The notes under the pieces were generated by a model that ran no database searches, was not told where the DNA came from, and saw only the letters and a list, made by a program, of their open reading frames with translations. A stretch of DNA of 64,000 nucleotides, taken from NCBI GenBank assembly GCA_016126655.1, contig CP065955.1:2240001-2304000 (forward strand). The letters run 5' to 3'. Position numbers and translations under genes: made by a program. The DNA comes from Aerococcaceae bacterium zg-1292 (GTDB lineage Bacteria > Bacillota > Bacilli > Lactobacillales > Aerococcaceae). The stretch's first letter is position 1. Each line of letters starts with the position of its first letter. Below are positions 43,776 through 53,068 of this stretch, piece by piece.

Positions 43776-43820
43776 AAACCCGTCCAATCCGGAATCAGAT
43801 TCCGGATTGGACGGGTTTTC
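43776..43820. terminator. Perfect 20-bp hairpin between divergent genes
   Basis: AAAACCCGTCCAATCCGGAA and its exact complement flank the five-base loop TCAGA, followed on the plus strand by CCTTTTTATTT. It looks like a very strong terminator, yet no coding gene ends here: the neighbours diverge. Confidence 0.75.
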
Positions 43821-44034
43821 CTTTTTATTTGTTATAAATCACCTCAAAAAAAATCATTTCCACTTCCACTCGCCCGTTCTATCAGCTATAATGAAATTAA
43901 TCAAATACATTTTATATACAAAACATATGCGCACAGACGCTTTAATATGAATATTTCGGTCGTCATGTATAGTAAACAATAGCACTTTATGCGTTGTTTA
44001 AATAATCTTCATTTTAAATTAGGAGGTCGCCATT

Positions 44035-44388
44035 ATGTCAACCATTCATTTTCAACCAAGTCCTCATCTTATTGATTTTCATCTTGCTGGCTTTGCCTAC
44101 TACGATGGTTTAGATGTAATTGAAGAATTGAAATTAGGACAAGTCGTTGAACTTGCTTTTGAAGCAAACAATCCCTTTGACCCACAAGCTATTGCTGTTT
44201 TATACAAAGGAAAAAAATTAGGCTATGTTCCTACAGCCAAAAATGATTTATTATTTACGCTCATTTATTTTGGCTATAGTGATATCTTACACGCTCGTAT
44301 CCAAATGGTCGATACACAAACACATCCTGAACGACAATTGAGAGTCGTAGTCAACATTAAAGATAATCGAAACAATCAAGAACAATAA
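44035..44388 (+). CDS. HIRAN-domain protein
   Basis: The 117-residue protein consists of a HIRAN domain: LAGFAYYDGLDVIEELKLGQVVELAFEANNPFDPQAIAV (about 17-55) and GKKLGYVPTAKN (about 59-70). In larger proteins HIRAN domains bind DNA ends or damaged DNA; the stand-alone bacterial form has no proven role. GGAGG precedes the ATG. No linked repair gene. Confidence 0.85.
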   Translation: MSTIHFQPSPHLIDFHLAGFAYYDGLDVIEELKLGQVVELAFEANNPFDPQAIAVLYKGKKLGYVPTAKNDLLFTLIYFGYSDILHARIQMVDTQTHPERQLRVVVNIKDNRNNQEQ

Positions 44389-44398
44389 AGTGCACCCT

Positions 44399-44590
44399 GA
44401 ATTCCCAGATACATAAATAGAATAATCGTAATAAATGTTGTTTTATCAATATTTGTAGCTATCTAAACACAGTAAGCACAAAAATTACGTGTTGAGTCCA
44501 ACGCAACGATAAAAATTTTATGTTTCACTTACGAACATCTTAATATCAACATTTGTTTGAAAAGAATCTAATTATATCCTATGACATTGT
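44399..44590. repeat. 190-bp dispersed repeat, copy 1
   Basis: Shares long blocks with 61868-62072, e.g. AATAAATGTTG, TATCAATATTTG, GATAAAAATTTTATG and ATATCAACATTTGTTTGAAA. The ends carry AAATGTTG and CAACATTT as inverted repeats. No ORF. It is probably a non-autonomous mobile element (MITE) or a non-coding RNA gene. Confidence 0.8.
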
Positions 44591-44620
44591 TATAAACCCG
44601 AGGCACTTATAAAATCATAA

Positions 44621-44653
44621 AAATAACCACTCCATTTATCAGAGTGGTTATTT
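44621..44653. terminator. Terminator of the DAP-dehydrogenase-like gene
   Basis: AATAACCACTC and GAGTGGTTATT form an 11-bp perfect stem with T and A runs on either side, 13 bases after the minus-strand stop. Confidence 0.85.
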
Positions 44654-44665
44654 TTTATTGATTTC

Positions 44666-45697
44666 TTATTTCACATACAAATGCATTGGATAGGTAGTAA
44701 AAGCTGTTGGCTCTGCTTTTTCAGATGTGACAAATCCTGGTTCAGCAGCCAATACACTCGGAATACGATTGACAATTGTTCCACAAGTTAAAGCAACAGT
44801 ATCTGGTTTTTTCAGTGTAAATTCCATATCTGGCTCACCTGTAATATACCAATCACACATATCACCGTCTTCAGGGCGATACACTTTACCAATACATTCA
44901 ACTTCTAACTCAATACCTTGATGGGTTTTAACAGTCGTTACGGCAGACATTCCTGTTGCTTGACCAGCCGGAATGACACGTCCTAATGTTTCAGACTCAA
45001 TATCTTCTTCCAATGTATAAGGAACACTTTCTTGTGAAATTGACGCGATTGTCCAATTCATTTTAGAACAAATCGCTTCTGCGGCATTCCACATGTAGGA
45101 CGGGAAGCTTTCTTGTGAGGCGATTTCTTTGTCAAATTTATCTAAATCATAACCCGCACCATGGGCTTCTGCTAACGCTAATCCGTAATCTTCTACGTTA
45201 TATGATACAATCCCTTTAACTTTTTTCACTTGATTCATCCCAGCCAACATTAAGCACGGCATATTAATCCAATAAATATCTTGCATACCAGAACCCATAA
45301 TAGTTACGCCATTTTCTTTTGCGATACGGTCTAAACGATTCGTTTCAGCTGGTGACGTATTCCATGGATAAATTGCTTCTTCACACGTTGTGATGACATT
45401 AACTTTATTTTTCAATGCCAGTTCGAAGAACTCATACATTTCAGGCATATATGAGAAAATCGTTACAATTGCAATATCCGCTTGGCAACTATCAAATACC
45501 GCTTGTGCATCATCTGAAATTTTTACACCTGTCTTATAACCGAGTTCAGCAAAGTCACCCACATCTTGACCGACAACAGCTGGATTATTATCGATTGCGC
45601 CAACAATTTCTACGCCATGTTCAATTAAATAACGGAAGATGACTTTCGACATTTTCCCACAACCATACTGAATTGCTTTTACTTTATTTAACGTCAT
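44666..45697 (-). CDS. 2,4-diaminopentanoate dehydrogenase-like / DapB-fold oxidoreductase
   Basis: The 343-residue protein has an N-terminal Rossmann motif (AIQYGCGKMSKVI, about 7-19) and the dihydrodipicolinate-reductase-like core, with GSGMQDIYWINMPCLMLAG (about 137-155). Its length and motifs resemble Ord of ornithine fermentation, which deaminates 2,4-diaminopentanoate. Other ornithine genes (orr, oraE, ortA) are not in the window, so the substrate is unproven. The ATG at 45697 follows AGGAG. It diverges from a MerR gene and has a MerR-type promoter. Confidence 0.78.
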   Translation of the reverse strand: MTLNKVKAIQYGCGKMSKVIFRYLIEHGVEIVGAIDNNPAVVGQDVGDFAELGYKTGVKISDDAQAVFDSCQADIAIVTIFSYMPEMYEFFELALKNKVNVITTCEEAIYPWNTSPAETNRLDRIAKENGVTIMGSGMQDIYWINMPCLMLAGMNQVKKVKGIVSYNVEDYGLALAEAHGAGYDLDKFDKEIASQESFPSYMWNAAEAICSKMNWTIASISQESVPYTLEEDIESETLGRVIPAGQATGMSAVTTVKTHQGIELEVECIGKVYRPEDGDMCDWYITGEPDMEFTLKKPDTVALTCGTIVNRIPSVLAAEPGFVTSEKAEPTAFTTYPMHLYVK

Positions 45698-45737
45698 TTG
45701 AAACACTCCTTATTTTTGTATTTTTTATCACAAGTTT

Positions 45738-45768
45738 AGTATAATGTCTATAGTAACTATAGAGTCAA
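45738..45768 (-). promoter_or_regulatory. MerR-type promoter with 19-bp spacer
   Basis: On the minus strand TTGACT (45763-45768), a 19-base spacer and TATACT (45738-45743). The spacer holds the dyad CTATAGTAACTATAG (45748-45762). Overlong spacers with a central dyad are the signature of MerR activation. A plus-strand promoter for the MerR gene itself, TTGTAT (45716-45721) and TATAAT (45740-45745), overlaps it. Confidence 0.88.
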
Positions 45769-45782
45769 GGAGGGTTTTTGAA

Positions 45783-46631
45783 TTGGATAATTTATTAAAA
45801 ATCGGTGAATTTTCGCGTATTAACAATATCTCAATACAAACTTTACGATACTATGACCAAATTGGATTACTGCATCCCTATAAAGTTGATGAATTCACAA
45901 ATTATCGCTATTATCACATTAATCAATCAGCACTCATTGATATTATCCAGTATTTACGGCAACTTGATTTTTCGATTGAGCAAATAAAAAATATTTTAAC
46001 AGACGAAAATCCCAATCGTATCCTCAATGAAATAAAGTGTCACGCCGAGCAATTGCTGCACGAACACCGTATGCTCACCCAAAAAATAAAAGAATTAGAT
46101 ATTTATCAGCAATCTGCTCAGTTATATATCGACTGTAATCATCGCCCTTCACTTGATTTTGAATACCTGCCTAAGCGAGAAGTGCTGACGTATACACTCG
46201 AAAATAATATTTATCAAATGGATGATGAAGGCTATGAGAAAAGTTTGCGTGCTTTTAAAAATACATTAGTCGACGAACAGATTATACCCGCACCCTTTAT
46301 GCGGATTGGTACGATTATGGAACAAAAATATTTTTGCGATAAATATTGGTATTCTAATAAAATGTTTATTATTAATGACCAATTATATCCGACTGAAAAA
46401 CTAAAAGCACACCATTTTCCTAAGGCTCTTTATGCGATTAGCTATTGTCACTCCTTTAATGAAGAGCTACAATCACTCGACTATTTTTACCAAGCTGTCA
46501 AAAAAGCCGGCTACAAAGTAACCGGCGATTATATTTGTGAAGTGATTTATGAACATCCTAATTTGATGGAGAATAAGCGACATATGTTTATTCGGCTACA
46601 GGTACCAGTGAAAAAAGTTACGGATTATTGA
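45783..46631 (+). CDS. MerR-family regulator with GyrI-like effector domain
   Basis: The 282-residue protein has a MerR winged helix (LLKIGEFSRINNISIQTLRYYDQIGLLHPYKVDEFTNYRYY, about 3-43), a coiled linker, and a C-terminal domain like that of BmrR. The start is TTG at 45783, eight bases after GGAGGG; no ATG is available in frame at the right place. It diverges from the DAP-dehydrogenase-like gene and should activate it through the overlong promoter between them. Its ligand is probably a small organic molecule. Confidence 0.87.
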   Translation: MDNLLKIGEFSRINNISIQTLRYYDQIGLLHPYKVDEFTNYRYYHINQSALIDIIQYLRQLDFSIEQIKNILTDENPNRILNEIKCHAEQLLHEHRMLTQKIKELDIYQQSAQLYIDCNHRPSLDFEYLPKREVLTYTLENNIYQMDDEGYEKSLRAFKNTLVDEQIIPAPFMRIGTIMEQKYFCDKYWYSNKMFIINDQLYPTEKLKAHHFPKALYAISYCHSFNEELQSLDYFYQAVKKAGYKVTGDYICEVIYEHPNLMENKRHMFIRLQVPVKKVTDY

Positions 46632-46659
46632 AATATGCGTTGCCTTTCTACTCTATCAA

Positions 46660-47190
46660 CTACTTAAGACTTGGATTCCATTTTTGATAAACATTCACCG
46701 TGACCATGTCCTCATTAAACTGAGAACGTGGTCTTACTTCTTGCTTTATCAACTGAAAATTATTTTTGATAATCACTGCATTACTACCCAGATTCTCCAC
46801 CTCAGCTTCAATGAAAATCTTGGAATATCCCAATTCAAATAAGTAATTAACGACAGTTGAAAATGCCTCTGTCATAAAACCTTGATTCCAATATTTTTCC
46901 CCAAGAACATAGCCAACGACAGGTGATGCTTCCCAAAAATCTGCAATATCAATCATACCTATTAATTCCGCTGTTTCTTTCAATTCAATGCCATAGCGAA
47001 CTGTTTGCTGATTTTGATAAGCTGCTAGCCAAGTATCAAGTATTTGCTGCGTTACGTCAATGGAATCATGAGGATCCCAGGTTAGATATTTTGTAACTTC
47101 TGCATTATTTGCCCAACCATAGTAAATTTTTGGCGCGTCGTCTTGTCTTAACTTTCTTAGGCGTAATCTTTGTGTTTCAAGTTCTTTCAT
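46660..47190 (-). CDS. GNAT acetyltransferase, RimJ/RimL type
   Basis: The 176-residue protein fits the ribosomal-protein-type N-acetyltransferases: LETQRLRLRKLRQDDAPKIY (about 3-22), the acetyl-CoA loop region VVGYVLGEKYWNQGFMTEA (about 91-109) and ENLGSNAVIIKNNFQ (about 131-145). The substrate is unknown. GAGGAGG precedes the ATG, and a leader-hairpin repeat lies just upstream. Confidence 0.87.
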   Translation of the reverse strand: MKELETQRLRLRKLRQDDAPKIYYGWANNAEVTKYLTWDPHDSIDVTQQILDTWLAAYQNQQTVRYGIELKETAELIGMIDIADFWEASPVVGYVLGEKYWNQGFMTEAFSTVVNYLFELGYSKIFIEAEVENLGSNAVIIKNNFQLIKQEVRPRSQFNEDMVTVNVYQKWNPSLK

Positions 47191-47216
47191 TGGGAAGGCC
47201 TCCTCGTATTCTCATT

Positions 47217-47315
47217 CTGTTTGAATGTCTTGACAGTCACTGAGCAAAACTGTTGAAATACTCTGATACTTCTACACCTCTGCTCCAGTAATTCAAGACC
47301 ACTCATCTGTATCCG
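47217..47315 (+). repeat. Leader-hairpin repeat, copy H (upstream of GNAT gene)
   Basis: GTCTTGA (47227-47233) pairs with TCAAGAC (47293-47299), with CTGCTCCAGTAAT before the closing arm. The stem differs from GACTTGA at one pair on both sides. It ends next to the GAGGAGG ribosome binding site. Confidence 0.82.
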
Positions 47316-47429
47316 CTTTATTCTACAGTTTTTTGTAGTATAGCACTGCGTGATTGGGCTGTCAAACTGACTTTTGCTTTGATTGGTTTTCATGGACAAA
47401 TGTGAGGTTTAACAGTTGTTGGTTGGTGA

Positions 47430-47700
47430 TGGGGCATCGGTGTCACTTGCTATATTCCCATTGTATTCGCCAGTGACAGAGGCGCCCTTGACGATGCTTA
47501 TTTGCTTTGTAACATGATGTATTTGGCATGTGTCTGATTTAATTTTACTGAACCTGATGAGACATAGGTGCCACTTGACTGTTATTCGACTTCTTTCGTG
47601 TGGGACGCCTCGTATTGTTCAGCAAATTTACAATGAGACTATCTATCACTTGATATCTTTCCTTATTCAATGGGACGTTTTTGTCCCTTGACTAATTTTA
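47430..47700. repeat. Degenerate motif array, about 120-base spacing
   Basis: Variants of a motif recur: GGGGCATCGGTGTCACTTG (47432), GACAGAGGCGCCCTTGAC (47475), GAGACATAGGTGCCACTTG (47549) and GGGACGTTTTTGTCCCTTG (47673). Several can fold into short hairpins. No gene is visible in 47191-47849 apart from this and repeat H. Its nature is unknown. Confidence 0.4.
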
Positions 47701-47744
47701 TATTCGTTTATATTCCAACAAGTGCATCTAATAATGTGCCTTCT

Positions 47745-47825
47745 CCCTTTTCGTGAAATGTTTAGCAAAACTTTACACTACATTAAGATATATCTGATTC
47801 TCAACCCTTTTGTGAAATGTTACAC
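47745..47825 (+). promoter_or_regulatory. Direct repeats upstream of the second Old Yellow Enzyme gene
   Basis: CCCTTTTCGTGAAATGTT (47745-47762) and CCCTTTTGTGAAATGTT (47805-47821) recur 60 bases apart just before the ribosome binding site, each followed by TTACACTA-like sequence. A regulator site is likely; the LysR gene facing this gene is one candidate. Confidence 0.5.
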
Positions 47826-47849
47826 TAATAATATAAGGAGGCATTTATC

Positions 47850-49034
47850 ATGAAAAAATTAACAGATAAAATAACTTTGCGTCGTGGTGCAACACTTAAT
47901 ACTCGTATTATTCAATCCCCAATGCTAACCAATAGTGGTTTGGATGAAAAAGTCACTAAAGACACACTTAAATATTACGGCGCGCGCTCTCAATCTGCTG
48001 GAATGATTATTGTAGAATATACTAGCGTCAGCTTAAATGGTGGCCCTTCACGTTCTTGGGCTAAAGACCGTGAACAATTGGCTATTTATGATGACAGCTT
48101 TATTAAAGGTCATACAGAATTAGCTAACACACTAAAAAAAGATGGCAATAAAGCCATTCTTCAATTAGTTCACTCAGGACGTGAGGCGCAATATCGCCAT
48201 GTATTAGGCGGTCGTGTGGAAGTCCCTTCTGCATTAGATTTTCCTTGGATTGACTATCCGCTACATGAGTTAACAGAAGATGAAGTATGGCAAATTGTCA
48301 AAGATTTTGGAGCAGCTACAAAACGTGCTATCGAAGCAGGCTATGATGGTGTTGAAATCCACGGTGCGAATCATTATTTACACCAAGAATTCTTCTCTGC
48401 TTTCTCAAATAAACGAACTGATTATTGGGGGGGCAGCCTAGAAAAAAGAATGAATTTTGCTATTGAAGTTGCAAGAGAAGTCTTCAAGGTGGCAAACGAT
48501 TTAGCGTCGAAAGATTTCATTATTGGATACCGAATTAGTCCCGAAGAAATTCATGGCGAAAACATTGGTTATACATGGCATGAATCTACTCAGCTCATCG
48601 GTAAATTAACCGAATTATTTGACTATGATTATATTCATTTATCAACCAATGATTATACAAAAACTCCAGCTGATTCTGATAAAAATTTCGCTGAGCTATT
48701 CCGACCTAGTGTCAAAGAACCTGCCCTATTAATGATTGCCGGAAATATTTTGACCTATGAAAAAATGAATGATGCTTTAAATTACGTGGATCTAGTTAGC
48801 TTAGGTCGCGCAACATTAATTGACCCTCAGATTGCCTATAAAGTATCCAATGGTAAAGAAGATGACATCTATACTGAATTCAATGAAGAAAGTGTTAACA
48901 ATGCTCACTTAACACCAGGATTAATTGATTTATTAGCAAATGCCGAATATTTTGGAGTCCCTGGTATAAAATACTTACAGACACTCACTACAACAAAACT
49001 AGATGATGTCGTAACACATGATGGTACACAATAA
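47850..49034 (+). CDS. NADH:flavin oxidoreductase, Old Yellow Enzyme family
   Basis: The 394-residue protein is an FMN TIM barrel with AILQLVHSGREAQY (about 104-117), VEIHGANHYLHQEFFSAFSNKRTDYWGGSLEKR (about 168-200) and SLGRATLIDP. The paired His of many family members reads HGANH here. It is of the longer YqiG-like group, distinct from namA at 12511. GGAGG precedes the ATG. It ends in a terminator and faces a LysR gene. The substrate is unknown. Confidence 0.88.
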   Translation: MKKLTDKITLRRGATLNTRIIQSPMLTNSGLDEKVTKDTLKYYGARSQSAGMIIVEYTSVSLNGGPSRSWAKDREQLAIYDDSFIKGHTELANTLKKDGNKAILQLVHSGREAQYRHVLGGRVEVPSALDFPWIDYPLHELTEDEVWQIVKDFGAATKRAIEAGYDGVEIHGANHYLHQEFFSAFSNKRTDYWGGSLEKRMNFAIEVAREVFKVANDLASKDFIIGYRISPEEIHGENIGYTWHESTQLIGKLTELFDYDYIHLSTNDYTKTPADSDKNFAELFRPSVKEPALLMIAGNILTYEKMNDALNYVDLVSLGRATLIDPQIAYKVSNGKEDDIYTEFNEESVNNAHLTPGLIDLLANAEYFGVPGIKYLQTLTTTKLDDVVTHDGTQ

Positions 49035-49055
49035 TCGTTTCATCGCATAATAGTA

Positions 49056-49096
49056 AAAATCGCAAAAAACGGGTTTTATCCGTACTTTTGCGATTT
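49056..49096. terminator. Bidirectional terminator between OYE and LysR genes
   Basis: AAAATCGCAAAA and TTTTGCGATTTT enclose an inner ACGG/CCGT pairing, between two convergent genes. Confidence 0.8.
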
Positions 49097-49102
49097 TCTC
49101 TT

Positions 49103-50029
49103 TTATTCAATGTTGCGCATTTCCGCTTCTATGGCTCGACTAATCTCGTTTAATAAACGTCTTGTTTCGTCGGATAATGTTTTATTCGCGTTCGTCAACC
49201 AACCCATTTTAAAATTATCATTTAAAATATGGCCGATATCAATTGTCTGCAGATTTTTTATTTTATCATCATTTGATAGTTGACTCTGTACCACTCTCGC
49301 AAAACAAATTGTATTCAATTGATTGATTGCTTCTTCCATTGCCCAAGCATCATCAACTCTTAGCACCCGTACAAGCGGCCCGCACTGAAACTGTAATCGT
49401 TCAAAAATCGCATCATGCAACTTATCATTAAATAGACAAAATTTCTGAGTCTTTAAATCGGCTATCGTTATTTTTCGATTTAAATGTACAAGTGGATTAT
49501 CAAGGCTACATAAAATCACCAATTTACTGTCAATAACCGGCGTAAATGTCATATTCTTTAACAGTTCCTCATCATAACTATTAACAGCTATAAAACCAGC
49601 ATCAATAGTTTGATTCGTTACATTTTCAACAATTGTGTCTAATTCATGGCAACTAATATCTAACGAGATTCGTTCCTTCTGCGTTTGATACTGCTGGATA
49701 AACACATCCATAAACGGTCGTAACATTGTATTCATATATTGAATCACAATCGGTTTTATATTTTTTGGATTCGAAATGACTTTTGCTAAATTCTCAAGGT
49801 GATTTTTCGCTTTTAAAATTTCTGACATAGCTGCGAGCAATTGTCTTCCTTCAGGTGTAATCATTGTCCCTTTAGACGAACGATTAAACAATTTTACATT
49901 CAACTCTTCTTCTAACTGCTGAATAGATAGACTCAAACCCGGTTTTGTTATATGCAACACTTCAGCTGCTGCTTGCATTGAACGATATTGGGATAATACT
50001 TCAACATGTAATAATTGCTCAAAATTCAT
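49103..50029 (-). CDS. LysR-family regulator
   Basis: The 308-residue protein has the LysR winged helix (MQAAAEVLHITKPGLSLSIQQLEEELNVKLFNRSSKGTMITPEGRQLL, about 18-65) and a periplasmic-binding-like effector domain. GGAGGTG lies before the ATG. It is convergent with the Old Yellow Enzyme gene, which differs from the usual divergent arrangement, so the link is tentative. Confidence 0.9.
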   Translation of the reverse strand: MNFEQLLHVEVLSQYRSMQAAAEVLHITKPGLSLSIQQLEEELNVKLFNRSSKGTMITPEGRQLLAAMSEILKAKNHLENLAKVISNPKNIKPIVIQYMNTMLRPFMDVFIQQYQTQKERISLDISCHELDTIVENVTNQTIDAGFIAVNSYDEELLKNMTFTPVIDSKLVILCSLDNPLVHLNRKITIADLKTQKFCLFNDKLHDAIFERLQFQCGPLVRVLRVDDAWAMEEAINQLNTICFARVVQSQLSNDDKIKNLQTIDIGHILNDNFKMGWLTNANKTLSDETRRLLNEISRAIEAEMRNIE

Positions 50030-50512
50030 ATCGCACCTCCAACCTTGATACGTCCAATGTACTGTATTGTGGGGGTAAAAGCAATCTCATTTTATAAATT
50101 ATCCATGAAAGTTTTTTAGAATTTGCACAAAACACCCCATCATAGCAAGACAAGAAATCATGTATGAAACTTTATGCGACTCTTCCAATAATGCTCGTGT
50201 ACCTCTAACAAACCATCTTCACTGTGTCCTTCAATTTTTACACCTATCTTAACACACTATAAAAACAACTATAGAATTTCGAACTAAATAATTACTCTAA
50301 TTTGGTATCACTGACTGCACAATGTTCACATTGCCGATTGGAATTTAAATGGCTGAATGAAACGTATGCCATTCAGCTATTCTTCCGCTAGTATCAGACA
50401 TCATTTTAATTCTTTTTCCTATTAGATATGGGTATTATATGTCACCATCCGACAAAGAAACATGCTTATATTTCAGTATAGATGAAAAGACTACGGCATC
50501 CTTTCCAGCGAA
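50030..50512. other. Intergenic stretch with one hairpin
   Basis: About 480 bases without a gene. GGCTGAATG (50351-50359) and CATTCAGC (50370-50377) form a short stem, perhaps the terminator of the MFS gene on the minus strand. The rest is AT-rich and holds the LysR promoter, which I could not place. Confidence 0.4.
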
Positions 50513-51664
50513 TCAAATCTGTCTGCCTAAATAATTGATTAATACAAATGCAATTCCTCCCAATATTAACAGCATAAAGATAGCAATATTAATGCCTATT
50601 GCAACCGAAACCGCACCGGTAAAAGTCGGAATAATTAATGAAGAACCTCCCATGAATAGACTTAATGCTATTAATTGCCCACTACTTTGGACATTTGCTG
50701 GAATAATTTGACTAATTATCATTTTAGAAGCGACCAAAATAATTGGCGTTGTGAAAATTTGAAATGCACTAATTAAAATAATCTGCCAGCCTTGATTAGC
50801 TAGTCCAAACAGTAAGAATTGTCCCATTAAAATTAATGCCGAAAATCTTAATAGCTTTAAAGCATCGTATCGTTTTATCAACTTTTTCCACATAAAATAC
50901 ATTGGAATTTCTAATAAGGAACCCATTGCCCATTTAATTGATATTTCAACATTACTCGCACCGACTGCAATCATCTTATCCACAACTAATCCAGAGTTAG
51001 CCACTATCATTGAATATAGCATAAATAGTACAATAATAATCAAAATATATTCTCGGTTCTTAAATAATTTTTGTATATCGGCAAATGTTACTTTCGTAGC
51101 AGTGATATCTCGGTTAACATCAGGTAGAATTAAGATATTAAAAATTGTCAACAAAAATATTATCAATAATAATATCGCGACCCCTTTATAATTAAAATAC
51201 AGCAATACCGCACTCGAAATTAAACTACCCAGTGCCCACCCCATGGAACCAAAGGCTTTAATGGAAGACAATGCCTCTTTTAAGGTAGTATGCACCCCAA
51301 GTATCCACGTATCTTGAAGGCCACATAAGGTGTTCAAGAAGCCACCTGCAATCGAAATACCAGCCACCACAAATAAATAGCTATCCATAATTCCTAAAAA
51401 TACCAAACTACAACTAGCGGCATAAATCACAGTGGATAAAAGCACAATCCATTTCATTGAATTATACTTATCCGAAATGTAGCCTAATGCAAATTGTAAT
51501 GCTATATTCAACAAGGCCAATCCAGATAAAGCAATCCCTCGTTCATAAGGTGAATAGCCAATGCTATCCATATACGGAATAAGATTGGACATACAAATCC
51601 CAAATGACAAATAAGATAAAAACTGTAACAACTTAAATTGAGTTTCACATTTATTCACTTTCAT
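50513..51664 (-). CDS. MFS transporter
   Basis: The 383-residue protein has twelve membrane segments. SNLIPYMDSIGYSPYERGIALSG and GYISDKYNSMKW (loop 2-3 motif) place it in the MFS, near the oligosaccharide or nucleoside H+ symporter groups. It follows the 6-phospho-alpha-glucosidase gene but behind a strong terminator, and it has only a weak ribosome binding site, so expression would depend on readthrough. It may import or efflux a sugar linked to the PTS locus. Confidence 0.8.
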   Translation of the reverse strand: MKVNKCETQFKLLQFLSYLSFGICMSNLIPYMDSIGYSPYERGIALSGLALLNIALQFALGYISDKYNSMKWIVLLSTVIYAASCSLVFLGIMDSYLFVVAGISIAGGFLNTLCGLQDTWILGVHTTLKEALSSIKAFGSMGWALGSLISSAVLLYFNYKGVAILLLIIFLLTIFNILILPDVNRDITATKVTFADIQKLFKNREYILIIIVLFMLYSMIVANSGLVVDKMIAVGASNVEISIKWAMGSLLEIPMYFMWKKLIKRYDALKLLRFSALILMGQFLLFGLANQGWQIILISAFQIFTTPIILVASKMIISQIIPANVQSSGQLIALSLFMGGSSLIIPTFTGAVSVAIGINIAIFMLLILGGIAFVLINYLGRQI

Positions 51665-51678
51665 CTACTTATAATCCA

Positions 51679-51708
51679 AAACAAAGAGGAGCTACCCCCT
51701 CTTTGTTT
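51679..51708. terminator. Terminator between GH4 and MFS genes
   Basis: AAACAAAGAGG and CCTCTTTGTTT form an 11-bp perfect stem ten bases after the GH4 stop. Confidence 0.8.
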
Positions 51709-51718
51709 ACTCTTTCTA

Positions 51719-53068
<1,350 letters not shown>

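Noticed and set aside
43662-43982. 106-codon plus-strand ORF
   Set aside because: It spans repeat G2 and the perfect hairpin; composition is unlike protein and no start site is supported.
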